Positions 1-7,784 of a DNA stretch of 14,799 nucleotides are shown here, piece by piece (positions within the stretch are counted from its first letter, which is position 1; each line of letters begins with the position of its first letter). The stretch is taken from the NCBI GenBank assembly GCA_001789205.1, contig MFYT01000065.1, positions 1 to 14,799 on the forward strand, written 5' to 3'. This DNA comes from Candidatus Raymondbacteria bacterium RIFOXYA2_FULL_49_16 (GTDB taxonomy: Bacteria > Fibrobacterota > OXYB2-FULL-49-7 > XYB2-FULL-49-35). The notes beneath the pieces are model-generated. The model did no database searches and had not been told where the DNA came from. It saw nothing but the letters and a program-made list of their open reading frames with translations. A program made the translations under genes and the position numbers.

Positions 1-3000
1 AGTCTGTACAGGGAATCGGTCTTCCAGCCGTCGTCTATGTGAGACTGCCAGTTAATGGTGAATTCCACGCCGTCGTTGTACAGCACGGCAACTTCGCTTT
101 GTTGGGCAGCAACAAGGTCTCTATGCGTGCTTGCCCATGTCTGCAAAGTAGCATATTTACGTTTGATTAAATAGCTGCCTGAATATGTCTGCGAAGGATA
201 GGCGGTGAGCAAGAGTCTTATTTCTGAGGTGACAGAGTCTATCGTATATCCTGTTCCGTTAATGATGATGCTGTCGCCCCTGCCTCTGTTAGAAGTAAGC
301 CACAGGGTGTTTGAACCAATGACCTCCTTCTTGCCTGCAGAAACAGACACTGTACCTGTTGAATAGTCAGGGGCGCTGCCTATGGAAACAATATACGTTG
401 CTGGTCCTGGTTCTTCGATAACGTAGTCGCCGGGGAGTACGTTGTATAAATAAACCATTCTGCTTGATGGAAATACAACCTTGATATCATATGGAGTAAT
501 ATTTTGGGACGGAAAGACAAGCGTAGAACCACCACTTGAAAAAATGCCTCCGCCGTTCGGACGGACTTCATCCCACCCCTTTAACCTGGAAGGATCGTTT
601 ATATATCCGTTTTCATATACATACACGAGACCACCAGTGCCACAGTAGTCAGAATAACCCGGACCAAATTTGCTGTATTGTCCTCTCAAGCTAATCTTAT
701 GATAGTATGTGCCCTCATGAATATTCAGCAATACTGCATTGGGTTGATTTCCCATCCTGAAACATTGAAAAACATCTTCCTTGTTATCCCCGTTAATATC
801 ATATAAGGCAAGACCCGAAGACCGCCCGTACTCTGATGCTCCAGCATTGTAATTGGGTATCTCGTTTACAAGCTCGAATTCAAAACGATTTGTTAAAATG
901 TTCATACCGGTTACAGGGTCTTTGCTTATCCACAAGTTCCTGAACAGCTCGTTGTATGAACCCGAGGACAGGTAAATGTCCTTGTCGCCATCAGCGTCAA
1001 AATCAAAGAACGATACCCCGTAAGAACCGTTATACCGGCACAAGCTGACCCATGCAATGTTTACATCAGGATCACAATCAACCCGTGAGAAACTTATCTT
1101 GCCTCCGCTCTCTGTACCTTCATACAAACTGCCGTTGTAAAATACATCCGAAATCTCGTTGTTATTTAAATCACCTATGGCAAAATCCCCAAGCGTAATT
1201 TCAGAAAATACTTCCGAATTTACCTCGCCTCCGTATTCAAACCCATATCGGTTGTAGGTAACAGAACCTTCCGTGTATTCCCCAACCTTGCGCAGGCGGA
1301 AAAGGCCGGTACTGTTGGTGAACCATATTTCAGAAGGCGCGTCTTCTTTTATCTTTAGTGTCCGCACGTTGTATGCGGTATAATCATATCCTGGTGTTTT
1401 TACGAGGCATACATCCGTCTTGTCTTCAAAACCGGAGCCCGTGTATCTGAATAAACGAAGGCCATGGGCAGCGTCGGTATTTGCGATGACAAGGTCGTTT
1501 TGAAGAGCGTTGTTGTCCAGATCAATCAGCGCAACACCGTTTGACGCCTCCGTATTATCCGCCGAAACCCACCCACCGTCCACAGGATTATTTGAAAAAG
1601 CACGGTTGCCGCTGCCCGCATCCTTGTTAATATACAACTTGTTAGGCCCATTCGAATTGCAGACAAATAAGTCTTTATAACCATCACCGTTGAAAGTATG
1701 AAACAATGCGGCAGTGGTAGCGTAATCGGCTTCTCCAGGATTATCATCAAAAGCAACTTTGTAATCGTATTGCATGTTTAAATTTGGGCCAATTAAGTAC
1801 TTTAGCAGTATTTGATCGGAGACAGTACTTACTTTTAATAAATTATTTTTTGAACCAAGACTTGCAGGGTCGGACGGATTGGAACCGTTGCAGAGAAATA
1901 TGAATATCACCTTGTCATCAGGAGCATCGCTGATAACATTGTTTGATATAACAGCCGTTCGGGTGTATAAGACATCATTTAAGGAAGTGTTCTTGATCAG
2001 CTTGTCGTTTTTTGGAAAAATAGAAACGGAATTATATGTTTCCTTCTTTGCCTTTGCGGATAATATATCAGGAAAAACTCCCTTCACAATACCGCCGTCT
2101 TCCTCTATTGTATAAACAAGTTCCTGTCTAAATACATTCTTATCGGCAAGAGAAAATACCGCATTCGGGAGGTAAATGTAATACATATTATCAAGGTTAA
2201 CGTCCGAATAAGGCTTGAATTCGATGTTGAATGTCTTTGTATTATCAATGGATGTGGATAATTCGATTTGTCCCGACACCTCGATTGTTTCACCTGTTAA
2301 TACATCAGCAACTGCATCCTCAAGGTTGTCGTATCCTGCCTTGTATGTGCCATCGGCGTATTTGATAAAAACGCTACCGATCTGAGGAATGCCATTGATA
2401 AATACCTGGCCTCCTTTCAAGATACGGATACCCGAGAAGCCATCTCCAGTAAAATTTACTGGAGAGGTTATACGTAGTATGCCTCCGACTGTTAGACCGA
2501 AATTGCCTGTAACCGCAATGTTCGAACCGGCGTCTATGGTTAATTCGCCGTTTGCAGGTACGTAGTAATTGACATCCACCACATTACTTGAAGTCCAAAC
2601 ACCGGTTGCAAGATAATCAGCAGGAATGGAGGGATCGCCCAGGAAAGATGAAACGTAGAAGTTAGATTGCATATCATACGTGCTAAGACTTAAAAGCCCA
2701 TAGTAAGGATCGATAACACTAAAATAGGACTTAATAAAAGATTCTTTTAAAGCGTTTCCAAAAGTAGTAGGCTCATCGCCAAATAATGCTTTAAAATATT
2801 TTAAATACCATAACCGCCCTTCCGTAACAATCATTGTTCTTGTCTCGCCGATGAATATGCCGGCACGATTTGCACTATTTATCATCTCCTCCCCAAAACT
2901 TGCTTTTCTTGCTGTTTCCTCGTAATAATCAGATCGTGCTGTTAGACAAGCGGCGCTGAATACAAGAGGATATATGATTGTATTGTTGACGGATGACATA

Positions 3001-3779
3001 TTGTTTACTGTAAAGTCTTCATGGAGCGTATTCCAACCTCGCAAAGGATCGCCAATGTATCTATTTAATCCGGTCCAAGTTGTTTCAAGGCCATGACCAA
3101 AGTAAACTAACGATCCATAAGTATTAGAGTTGAAGGCTTCCACAATATCCTGATTTGTTGAAAGAGGATCGTTGCCTGCAATTACGTCGATGTTCACATT
3201 TGTGACCTCATAATTCCAGTTTGAAATCTCATCTGCTGGCGTTTGGCCCTGCCAGGGTATGTAACACAATTGATTATTTATTCCGACGCACTTAGTTTTA
3301 AGGATTATGTTCTGCAAATCCGAACTCGAAAGAACAGGAAACCTGCCGACGGCAACATCGGCAATATCACAGGTATACATTTCGTCCACAAATATTGTAG
3401 AATAACTTCCATAGCCGAAATCCGATGGTGCACCATTGTAGTCATAGGCAGGCAGCACTTCTTCGGTTGCTCCAATCAATAAGGCATAACCAATATGGTT
3501 GTTGTTGTACTCATCTTGTATATAACTTTTTATAGCAGTACGGAGATTGCCCTTTTCTTCTTCTGTTATTGAAGGATACATGCTGAACAACGGAAACGAC
3601 GCTTCATCGTCCTCAGGAATAACCATTCTTACGGAAATGCCACGTGATTCCAGCCATTCTATATATTCTTCATTTTCAATCGTAGAGACAAACCGTTCAG
3701 GTGCCAGGATAAGCATATCATAATATCCAAAGCTATATGAAAAAACGGTTAGTATCAGAAATAATTCAAATCTCCACAT
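1..3779 (-). CDS. Secreted gingipain-like C25 cysteine protease with FG-GAP and ASPIC/UnbV modules (C-terminus off window)
   Basis: The minus frame is open from the ATG at 3777-3779 to the window edge, giving at least 1259 residues; the C-terminus is missing. A signal peptide (about residues 1-18, MWRFELFLILTVFSYSFG) leads directly into the first strand of a peptidase C25 domain (YYDMLILAPERF), with no propeptide. The catalytic dyad of the family is visible: His229 in LVYFGHGLETTW and Cys278 in FSAACLTA. The catalytic domain ends near residue 400. Strand-rich linkers follow, then FG-GAP/VCBS-like calcium-binding repeats at about 690-1000 (NGDGYKDLFV, DFDADGDKDIYL, DINGDNKEDVF), then an ASPIC/UnbV-like segment at about 1040-1120. 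The start is supported by GGGAAAGG nine bases upstream. It is the last visible gene of an operon, 43 bp after the propeller gene. Family assignment is from motifs I recognise. Cleavage specificity and the presence of a sorting domain at the missing end are unknown. Confidence 0.85.
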   Translation of the reverse strand, partial: MWRFELFLILTVFSYSFGYYDMLILAPERFVSTIENEEYIEWLESRGISVRMVIPEDDEASFPLFSMYPSITEEEKGNLRTAIKSYIQDEYNNNHIGYALLIGATEEVLPAYDYNGAPSDFGYGSYSTIFVDEMYTCDIADVAVGRFPVLSSSDLQNIILKTKCVGINNQLCYIPWQGQTPADEISNWNYEVTNVNIDVIAGNDPLSTNQDIVEAFNSNTYGSLVYFGHGLETTWTGLNRYIGDPLRGWNTLHEDFTVNNMSSVNNTIIYPLVFSAACLTARSDYYEETARKASFGEEMINSANRAGIFIGETRTMIVTEGRLWYLKYFKALFGDEPTTFGNALKESFIKSYFSVIDPYYGLLSLSTYDMQSNFYVSSFLGDPSIPADYLATGVWTSSNVVDVNYYVPANGELTIDAGSNIAVTGNFGLTVGGILRITSPVNFTGDGFSGIRILKGGQVFINGIPQIGSVFIKYADGTYKAGYDNLEDAVADVLTGETIEVSGQIELSTSIDNTKTFNIEFKPYSDVNLDNMYYIYLPNAVFSLADKNVFRQELVYTIEEDGGIVKGVFPDILSAKAKKETYNSVSIFPKNDKLIKNTSLNDVLYTRTAVISNNVISDAPDDKVIFIFLCNGSNPSDPASLGSKNNLLKVSTVSDQILLKYLIGPNLNMQYDYKVAFDDNPGEADYATTAALFHTFNGDGYKDLFVCNSNGPNKLYINKDAGSGNRAFSNNPVDGGWVSADNTEASNGVALIDLDNNALQNDLVIANTDAAHGLRLFRYTGSGFEDKTDVCLVKTPGYDYTAYNVRTLKIKEDAPSEIWFTNSTGLFRLRKVGEYTEGSVTYNRYGFEYGGEVNSEVFSEITLGDFAIGDLNNNEISDVFYNGSLYEGTESGGKISFSRVDCDPDVNIAWVSLCRYNGSYGVSFFDFDADGDKDIYLSSGSYNELFRNLWISKDPVTGMNILTNRFEFELVNEIPNYNAGASEYGRSSGLALYDINGDNKEDVFQCFRMGNQPNAVLLNIHEGTYYHKISLRGQYSKFGPGYSDYCGTGGLVYVYENGYINDPSRLKGWDEVRPNGGGIFSSGGSTLVFPSQNITPYDIKVVFPSSRMVYLYNVLPGDYVIEEPGPATYIVSIGSAPDYSTGTVSVSAGKKEVIGSNTLWLTSNRGRGDSIIINGTGYTIDSVTSEIRLLLTAYPSQTYSGSYLIKRKYATLQTWASTHRDLVAAQQSEVAVLYNDGVEFTINWQSHIDDGWKTDSLYR

Positions 3780-3822
3780 GTCGATAAGCCTTTCCCTTGC
3801 GGATAACCTTACAGATATTCTA

Positions 3823-5856
3823 TCACAGTATTATGAATTTTGCATATCTCTTTTGCCTATTGCTCTTTATTCCAATGTAGTAAACACCAGCGGGCAGTTC
3901 TATGCCGTTAATATGCACTTCTCCAGTAGAGGCTGAAACAGTGCGCCCGGATAATCGTTTGCCAATGATGTTGTATGTGGAAAGAATTGCATGTGAAGAT
4001 CGCAATTCCAGCGGTATTTTTATTCGAAGCGCACCCTGGCTTAGATATTGGACGTGTAATGTGATGCTGGAAATTGCGGTAGTTTGTTTTTTCTCAACGT
4101 CTACATCAACAGCTGGAGATGTTAGAATGGTACCATATGATCCCGCAGCAATATATTGATTGTTACCATAACTTATTGAATAAAATACGTTCATTGTTCC
4201 AGAATTTCTCAGAATCCATTCTATTCCGTCTGCAGAGGTTAGTATGGTTCCTCTTGTGCCACTGACAACATACTGGGTATTACCATGAGTGATTGAAAAA
4301 AGGCGGTTCGTTGTTCCGGAGGTCTGTGTTTGCCAGGTTGTACCATCTGCAGACGTTATGATAGTGCCGCTATCTCCTACGGCAACATATTGGCCATTGC
4401 CATAGATGACTGAGTAGAGGCCATTGGTTGTTCCAGAGGTCTGGGTTGACCAGGTCGTACCGTCTGTGGAGGTGAGGATAGTGCCTCCCACAGCAACATA
4501 TTGGCCGTTGCCATAGGTGATGGATAAAAGATAGTTTGTTGTCCCGGAGGTTTGGCATGACCATGTTATTCCATCCGTAGAAGTTATAATCGTACCCCTT
4601 TCACCAACGGCAATATATTGGGTGTCGCCATAGGTGATAGAAGCAAGTATTTGAGAAACATCGTTATTTCTGCTTATCCATTCTATTCCGTCTGTAGAGG
4701 TCAAGATTGTGCTCTCCCAGTTACCACCCACAACAATATATTGGCCGTTGCCATAGGTGATCGCATTAAGGCCCTCAATTGTGCCTAAGCCGAACTCCTT
4801 ATTGGTCCATGTTATTCCATCTGCAGATGATAGAATAGCGTCCTCCCCGCCTATCGCAATATACTGGCTGTTGCCGTAAGCTATTGAAAGAATCTCATGT
4901 TCTATTACTGATGAACTTTGGTCTGTCCATGTTATTCCGTCCGCAGAGGTTATAATACTGCCTAAGAAACCTACAGCAAAATACTGGTTGTTGCCATAGG
5001 TGACAGCGTAGAGGCCATTGGTTGTTCCAGAGGTCTGACTTGTCCAAGTTGTACCATCGTTAGAGGTTATTATTGTGTGAACAGGTGAGTTGTCACCAAC
5101 AGCAACATACTGATTGTTTTTATAAATTATTGAGTGTAAGTCGGAATATATCACTGCATCTTTATTTGTCCAGACATAGCCGTCTGCTGAAGTTAAAATG
5201 GTACCAGAACTGCCTACACTTATATATTGGCTATCACCATAGATTACCGAATAAAGCGTGTAAGGATTTCCGATGCCTCTCTGTGTCCAAAAAACACCAC
5301 CTGTGGAAGTCTGAATTGTGCCATTTTGTCCCACTGCGATATATTTACCGTTACCATATGTGATTGAATAAAGATCATTTTGTGTCGTGCCATCCATCCC
5401 GCGGGTCCAAGTTGTACCGTCAATGGAAGTTAATACGATGCCATTCTCGCCTACAGCTATATACTGGTTGTTACCATATGTAATTGAAGCAAGATCATAC
5501 GCTGTTCCTGAGTAGGTAGCTGTCCAGTTTTTGCCATCTGCAGATGTTAGAATTGTGCATGTATCGCCGACAACGATATACTGGCCTCCGCCATAGGTAA
5601 TTGAAGAAAGGTTTCTTTTTGTTCCTGATGACATGGATGACCAGGTTATGCCATCCACAGAGGTCAGGATTGTACCTGCATGACCTACTGCAATATACAG
5701 GCCGTTACCATAGATGATGGAATTAAGGTTATTGCCTTGAGGGAGCGGATTACGCCAGACCCAGTCAACCTGACTAAAGCAGGAGATAGAATATAATATA
5801 ATAAAAAGTTGTGATAATTTTATAATCGTTATATTCCTGGTTCGTTTTTTATTCAT
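3823..5856 (-). CDS. Secreted 14-repeat Asp-box beta-propeller protein with T9SS-type C-terminal sorting domain
   Basis: The protein has 677 residues. Residues 1-29 are a basic, hydrophobic signal peptide ending CFSQ, as is common in Bacteroidota-type exported proteins. Residues 44-580 are tandem units of about 39-42 residues with the pattern L-x-S-I-x-Y-G-N-x-Q-Y-x-A-V-G-x-x-G-T-I-x-T-S-x-D-G-x-x-W. The S-x-D-G-x-x-W part is an Asp-box, as in BNR/YCF48-type propellers. Residues 595-677 resemble a type A T9SS sorting domain: YNIIGKRLSG, then LPAGVYYIGI and a basic KRYAKFIIL end. It is therefore probably exported by T9SS and held at the surface or released. It begins 15 bp after the propeptide gene, with a strong GGGGGAAGG ribosome site, and precedes the C25 protease gene by 43 bp. 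Its ligand is unknown. A structural or adhesive partner of the protease is inference. Confidence 0.85.
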   Translation of the reverse strand: MNKKRTRNITIIKLSQLFIILYSISCFSQVDWVWRNPLPQGNNLNSIIYGNGLYIAVGHAGTILTSVDGITWSSMSSGTKRNLSSITYGGGQYIVVGDTCTILTSADGKNWTATYSGTAYDLASITYGNNQYIAVGENGIVLTSIDGTTWTRGMDGTTQNDLYSITYGNGKYIAVGQNGTIQTSTGGVFWTQRGIGNPYTLYSVIYGDSQYISVGSSGTILTSADGYVWTNKDAVIYSDLHSIIYKNNQYVAVGDNSPVHTIITSNDGTTWTSQTSGTTNGLYAVTYGNNQYFAVGFLGSIITSADGITWTDQSSSVIEHEILSIAYGNSQYIAIGGEDAILSSADGITWTNKEFGLGTIEGLNAITYGNGQYIVVGGNWESTILTSTDGIEWISRNNDVSQILASITYGDTQYIAVGERGTIITSTDGITWSCQTSGTTNYLLSITYGNGQYVAVGGTILTSTDGTTWSTQTSGTTNGLYSVIYGNGQYVAVGDSGTIITSADGTTWQTQTSGTTNRLFSITHGNTQYVVSGTRGTILTSADGIEWILRNSGTMNVFYSISYGNNQYIAAGSYGTILTSPAVDVDVEKKQTTAISSITLHVQYLSQGALRIKIPLELRSSHAILSTYNIIGKRLSGRTVSASTGEVHINGIELPAGVYYIGIKSNRQKRYAKFIIL
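4117..5727 (-). repeat. Tandem Asp-box coding repeats, about 14 units of roughly 120 bp
   Basis: The units encode the propeller blades of the 677-residue protein. Thirteen carry both the YGNxQYxAVG strand and the Asp-box half; the fourteenth stops after GTILTS. In unit 4 the Asp-box aspartate is lost (STGG). Unit 11 is two residues short in the VG-GT loop, and units 6 and 9 have small insertions. Units 10-13 are the most alike (TSGTTN linkers, nearly identical strands), which suggests recent internal duplication. At DNA level the array shows regularly recurring TATTGG-type words and is prone to assembly collapse. Confidence 0.85.
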
Positions 5857-5871
5857 TGCCTTCCCCCTTTA

Positions 5872-6630
5872 TCAATACGATCTCTGCCTGAGTATCCTTT
5901 CTTCAGACAGGCTATTCTTTCCCGTAGTGAATACGCCTATTCTATTAATCGTAATGAAATCAGAATTGAAGTTCACAAGATAACCTTTAAGAAACTCATA
6001 TTCCTTCCGACTGATCTCCTTGGCGTTATTATTGCTTAAATCGCCTTTAAAGCGTATTGTAAGGGAAATACATTTATGTATCACTATCTTGTTCTCTTTT
6101 GGAAAGTAGATGACCGGAGAAAAGGAAATGACGGTATGTTTCACGCGGTATATGAAATGAGGCTTCGATATATAGATAGCGCTTTCAGGGTATCTGGATA
6201 ATCCAAAGTATCTCAAACAATCCGCATCTTTCGTCTCATAAGCGTTCTTGCTTTCAATCTTATAGCCTTCAAACAAATTCACGTAACCGTCGAGAACGAG
6301 CGTATCGGCACTGGTAATATTAACCAATACCGTATCAATTTCCGAATTATCCAGCAAACCGAATCGTATTGTGTTCTTTGGCAGCTGCGGCTCCCCCGCC
6401 TCCTTGCTGCCGTATATGCAGCCTGGTATTGTAATATTATAGCACTTATCCGGCATATCTAAATCACGGCATTTGACTTTACAGGTAATCTTCTCGATTT
6501 TATAACCGCTGTTTTCGATTTTAACCTGCATGCTGTTACGGCTCCAGTTCAACAGATCTGTTTCTCCATTAATTATTAGTGGAAATATCAATAATGCCGT
6601 TATGGCGGTAAGGGAAATAGTATTTGTCAT
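5872..6630 (-). CDS. Stand-alone C25 (gingipain) propeptide-like secreted protein
   Basis: The protein has 252 residues. Residues 1-22 are a signal peptide (hydrophobic core ITALLIFPLIING). The rest matches the pattern of the N-terminal propeptide of gingipain-type proteases: a G-E-P-Q-L-P-K motif near residue 80 followed by alternating strands and a hydrophobic DTVLVNI segment. Further on come RYPESAIYIS, then SPVIYFPKENKIVIHK and ISLTIRF, and finally YEFLKGYLVNF, which is the usual end of the propeptide just before the catalytic domain. No catalytic domain follows. The chain ends in a basic tail (ERILRQRSY). In the family this domain folds and inhibits the protease in cis. Acting in trans on the C25 enzyme encoded two genes downstream is inference. 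It is first in the operon; GAGAGG five bases before the ATG supports the start. I am sure of the propeptide-like pattern, less so of the role. Confidence 0.72.
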   Translation of the reverse strand: MTNTISLTAITALLIFPLIINGETDLLNWSRNSMQVKIENSGYKIEKITCKVKCRDLDMPDKCYNITIPGCIYGSKEAGEPQLPKNTIRFGLLDNSEIDTVLVNITSADTLVLDGYVNLFEGYKIESKNAYETKDADCLRYFGLSRYPESAIYISKPHFIYRVKHTVISFSPVIYFPKENKIVIHKCISLTIRFKGDLSNNNAKEISRKEYEFLKGYLVNFNSDFITINRIGVFTTGKNSLSEERILRQRSY

Positions 6631-6690
6631 AAATACCTCTCATTTAATTTGCCGTCACAGTTACTCGATTAATTCCATATCCTATTTGAT

Positions 6691-6720
6691 AAGATACGCA
6701 TACTAAAGTACGTCTGTCAA
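6691..6720 (-). promoter_or_regulatory. Candidate sigma-70-type promoter of the split-gingipain operon
   Basis: Read on the minus strand, TTGACA (6720-6715) and TATCTT (6696-6691) are separated by 18 bp. This would start transcription near 6684, about 54 bases before the propeptide ATG. The -35 box is perfect and the -10 box matches 4 of 6. The rest of 6631-6857 holds no gene I can support. Confidence 0.45.
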
Positions 6721-6857
6721 CATCTTATTTATCATATTTTAAAGGGCTTTGCTGCGCGGCTTCACCCGTGTCAGCAAGAGCACGGCTGTTGCCTTGCGTT
6801 TGGCTACAGCATGTTCTGGTGCAACGCAAATACCTTGGGATACTCTTCTTTTAGCGC

Positions 6858-7202
6858 CTACTGCTCTCTGGCCCTTTTTGCCATACCTATGCCATAGCCA
6901 TCTGCCCCAATGTCCCACTGCACACGGACACCGCCATCAATATCGGTCACAAAATAACAACCTAAATCAGCTCCGGCATTGCAGGCAATGCTCCCAGCCT
7001 GTATATGCAAATCCCGTGTGGTAGTGGCAGTGTCCGTAAAAGCGATCTGTGTATATGTAATACTAGAATGGTTCTTTGAACCAATGCCAATAACATTGAG
7101 GCTGTTATCGCCGCAGATATTGCTGGTATCGTTCTCGTTAAACCCTATTGACCCTGGAACTTCGCTGAAGTCAGCCCCATTGCCCATGCTGATGTTGTTC
7201 AC
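6858..7202 (-). pseudogene. C-terminal remnant of a parallel beta-helix / choice-of-anchor Q type surface protein
   Basis: The reading frame carries the recognisable end of a right-handed beta-helix protein: a segment with LHIQAGSIACNAGADLG, then TDIDGGVRVQWDIGADGYG. This matches the SPAIxAG...DIDGxxR...WDIGAYEY signature at the end of such proteins. Only about 114 residues remain. The frame is closed by a TGA at 7245-7247, the best apparent start is a GTG with no ribosome site, and the upstream helix coils are missing. The sequence upstream is the hicB gene. I read it as a truncated remnant, not a working gene. It could alternatively be a short translated piece downstream of hicB, but there is no start signal for that. 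Confidence 0.55.
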
Positions 7203-7253
7203 ATAACACGGCGGGATTCTTAACGAACGGCGGGGCGATTTTTCTCAATAACA

Positions 7254-7475
7254 TTATGCGTAGGCGAGTCTACCGCGAGGTTCAGGAATGGTTCGTCCGA
7301 GCTTCTGGGCGGTTTCGATCCACTCTTCGATAACCAATTGAACATTCTTGAGCGATTCCGCGGACGTTTTTCCATCGGCGGCACACCCCGGCAATTCCGG
7401 CACCTCCGCGATAAAAACATCGTCCTCGTTGCTCCAATATATTATAACTTCGTATTTGCTTGTATAATTCCGCAT
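7254..7475 (-). CDS. hicB: HicB family antitoxin
   Basis: The protein has 73 residues and is full length for the short HicB subfamily. It has the typical partial RNase H-like fold signature: YEVIIYWSNEDDVFIAEVPELPGC, then ADGKTSAESLKNV, then an IEEWIETAQKLGR helix and a PEPRGRLAYA end. HicB binds and neutralises the HicA mRNA-cleaving toxin; this short form has no added DNA-binding domain. The ATG shares one base with the hicA stop (TAATG), so the two are translationally coupled, toxin first. Nothing in the frame suggests decay. Confidence 0.92.
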   Translation of the reverse strand: MRNYTSKYEVIIYWSNEDDVFIAEVPELPGCAADGKTSAESLKNVQLVIEEWIETAQKLGRTIPEPRGRLAYA

Positions 7476-7729
7476 TATATTTCTCCCGTTAATTTATATT
7501 TCAAAATTGAATTGCGAACCGGTTTAACCTGATAAGGTTTTGCCTTATTTCCCAGGGGTTGCAGGTTGATAATTTCTTCGACATTCTCCTTGTAAAATAT
7601 ATGGTAGCTTCCTTTGGTGCGTTGATGAAAACCGAGCCGCTGCAATACAATACATACTTCTGAGAATCGAACATTCTGATCAGCGTTCCCTTGAAGTATT
7701 CTTTGCAATATTTTTTCGATATTTCCCAT
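7475..7729 (-). CDS. hicA: HicA family mRNA interferase toxin
   Basis: The protein has 84 residues if started at the ATG at 7727-7729 (MGNIEKILQR), the usual start of this subfamily. An in-frame TTG at 7759 would add ten residues but lies upstream of the predicted transcription start. The dsRBD-like fold signature is intact: RFSEVCIVLQRLGF, GSYHIF with the catalytic histidine at residue 43, EEIINLQP, then KPYQVKPVRNSILKYKL. HicA is a ribosome-independent mRNA interferase held in check by HicB, encoded immediately downstream. Most relatives have GSHH here; Tyr42 replaces the first histidine, but the catalytic one is kept. The ribosome site is weak (GGA). Confidence 0.9.
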   Translation of the reverse strand: MGNIEKILQRILQGNADQNVRFSEVCIVLQRLGFHQRTKGSYHIFYKENVEEIINLQPLGNKAKPYQVKPVRNSILKYKLTGEI

Positions 7730-7746
7730 AAATAGCAATCCGTTAA

Positions 7747-7776
7747 AAGATACACTCAATGTCTTTTAATAGTCAA
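7747..7776 (-). promoter_or_regulatory. Candidate hicAB promoter
   Basis: Read on the minus strand, TTGACT (7776-7771) and TATCTT (7752-7747) are 18 bp apart. Transcription would start near 7740, only about 11 bases before the hicA ATG at 7729. It lies at the edge of the transposase remnant. Confidence 0.4.
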
Positions 7777-7784
7777 TTGCAGCA

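Noticed and set aside
4117-5727. Regularly spaced repeats that might suggest a CRISPR array
   Set aside because: The period is about 120 bp, the units are diverged and in frame, and they encode Asp-box blades.
6749-7024. 91-codon plus frame between the propeptide gene and hicB
   Set aside because: It is antisense to the beta-helix remnant, its composition is not protein-like, and it has no ribosome site.
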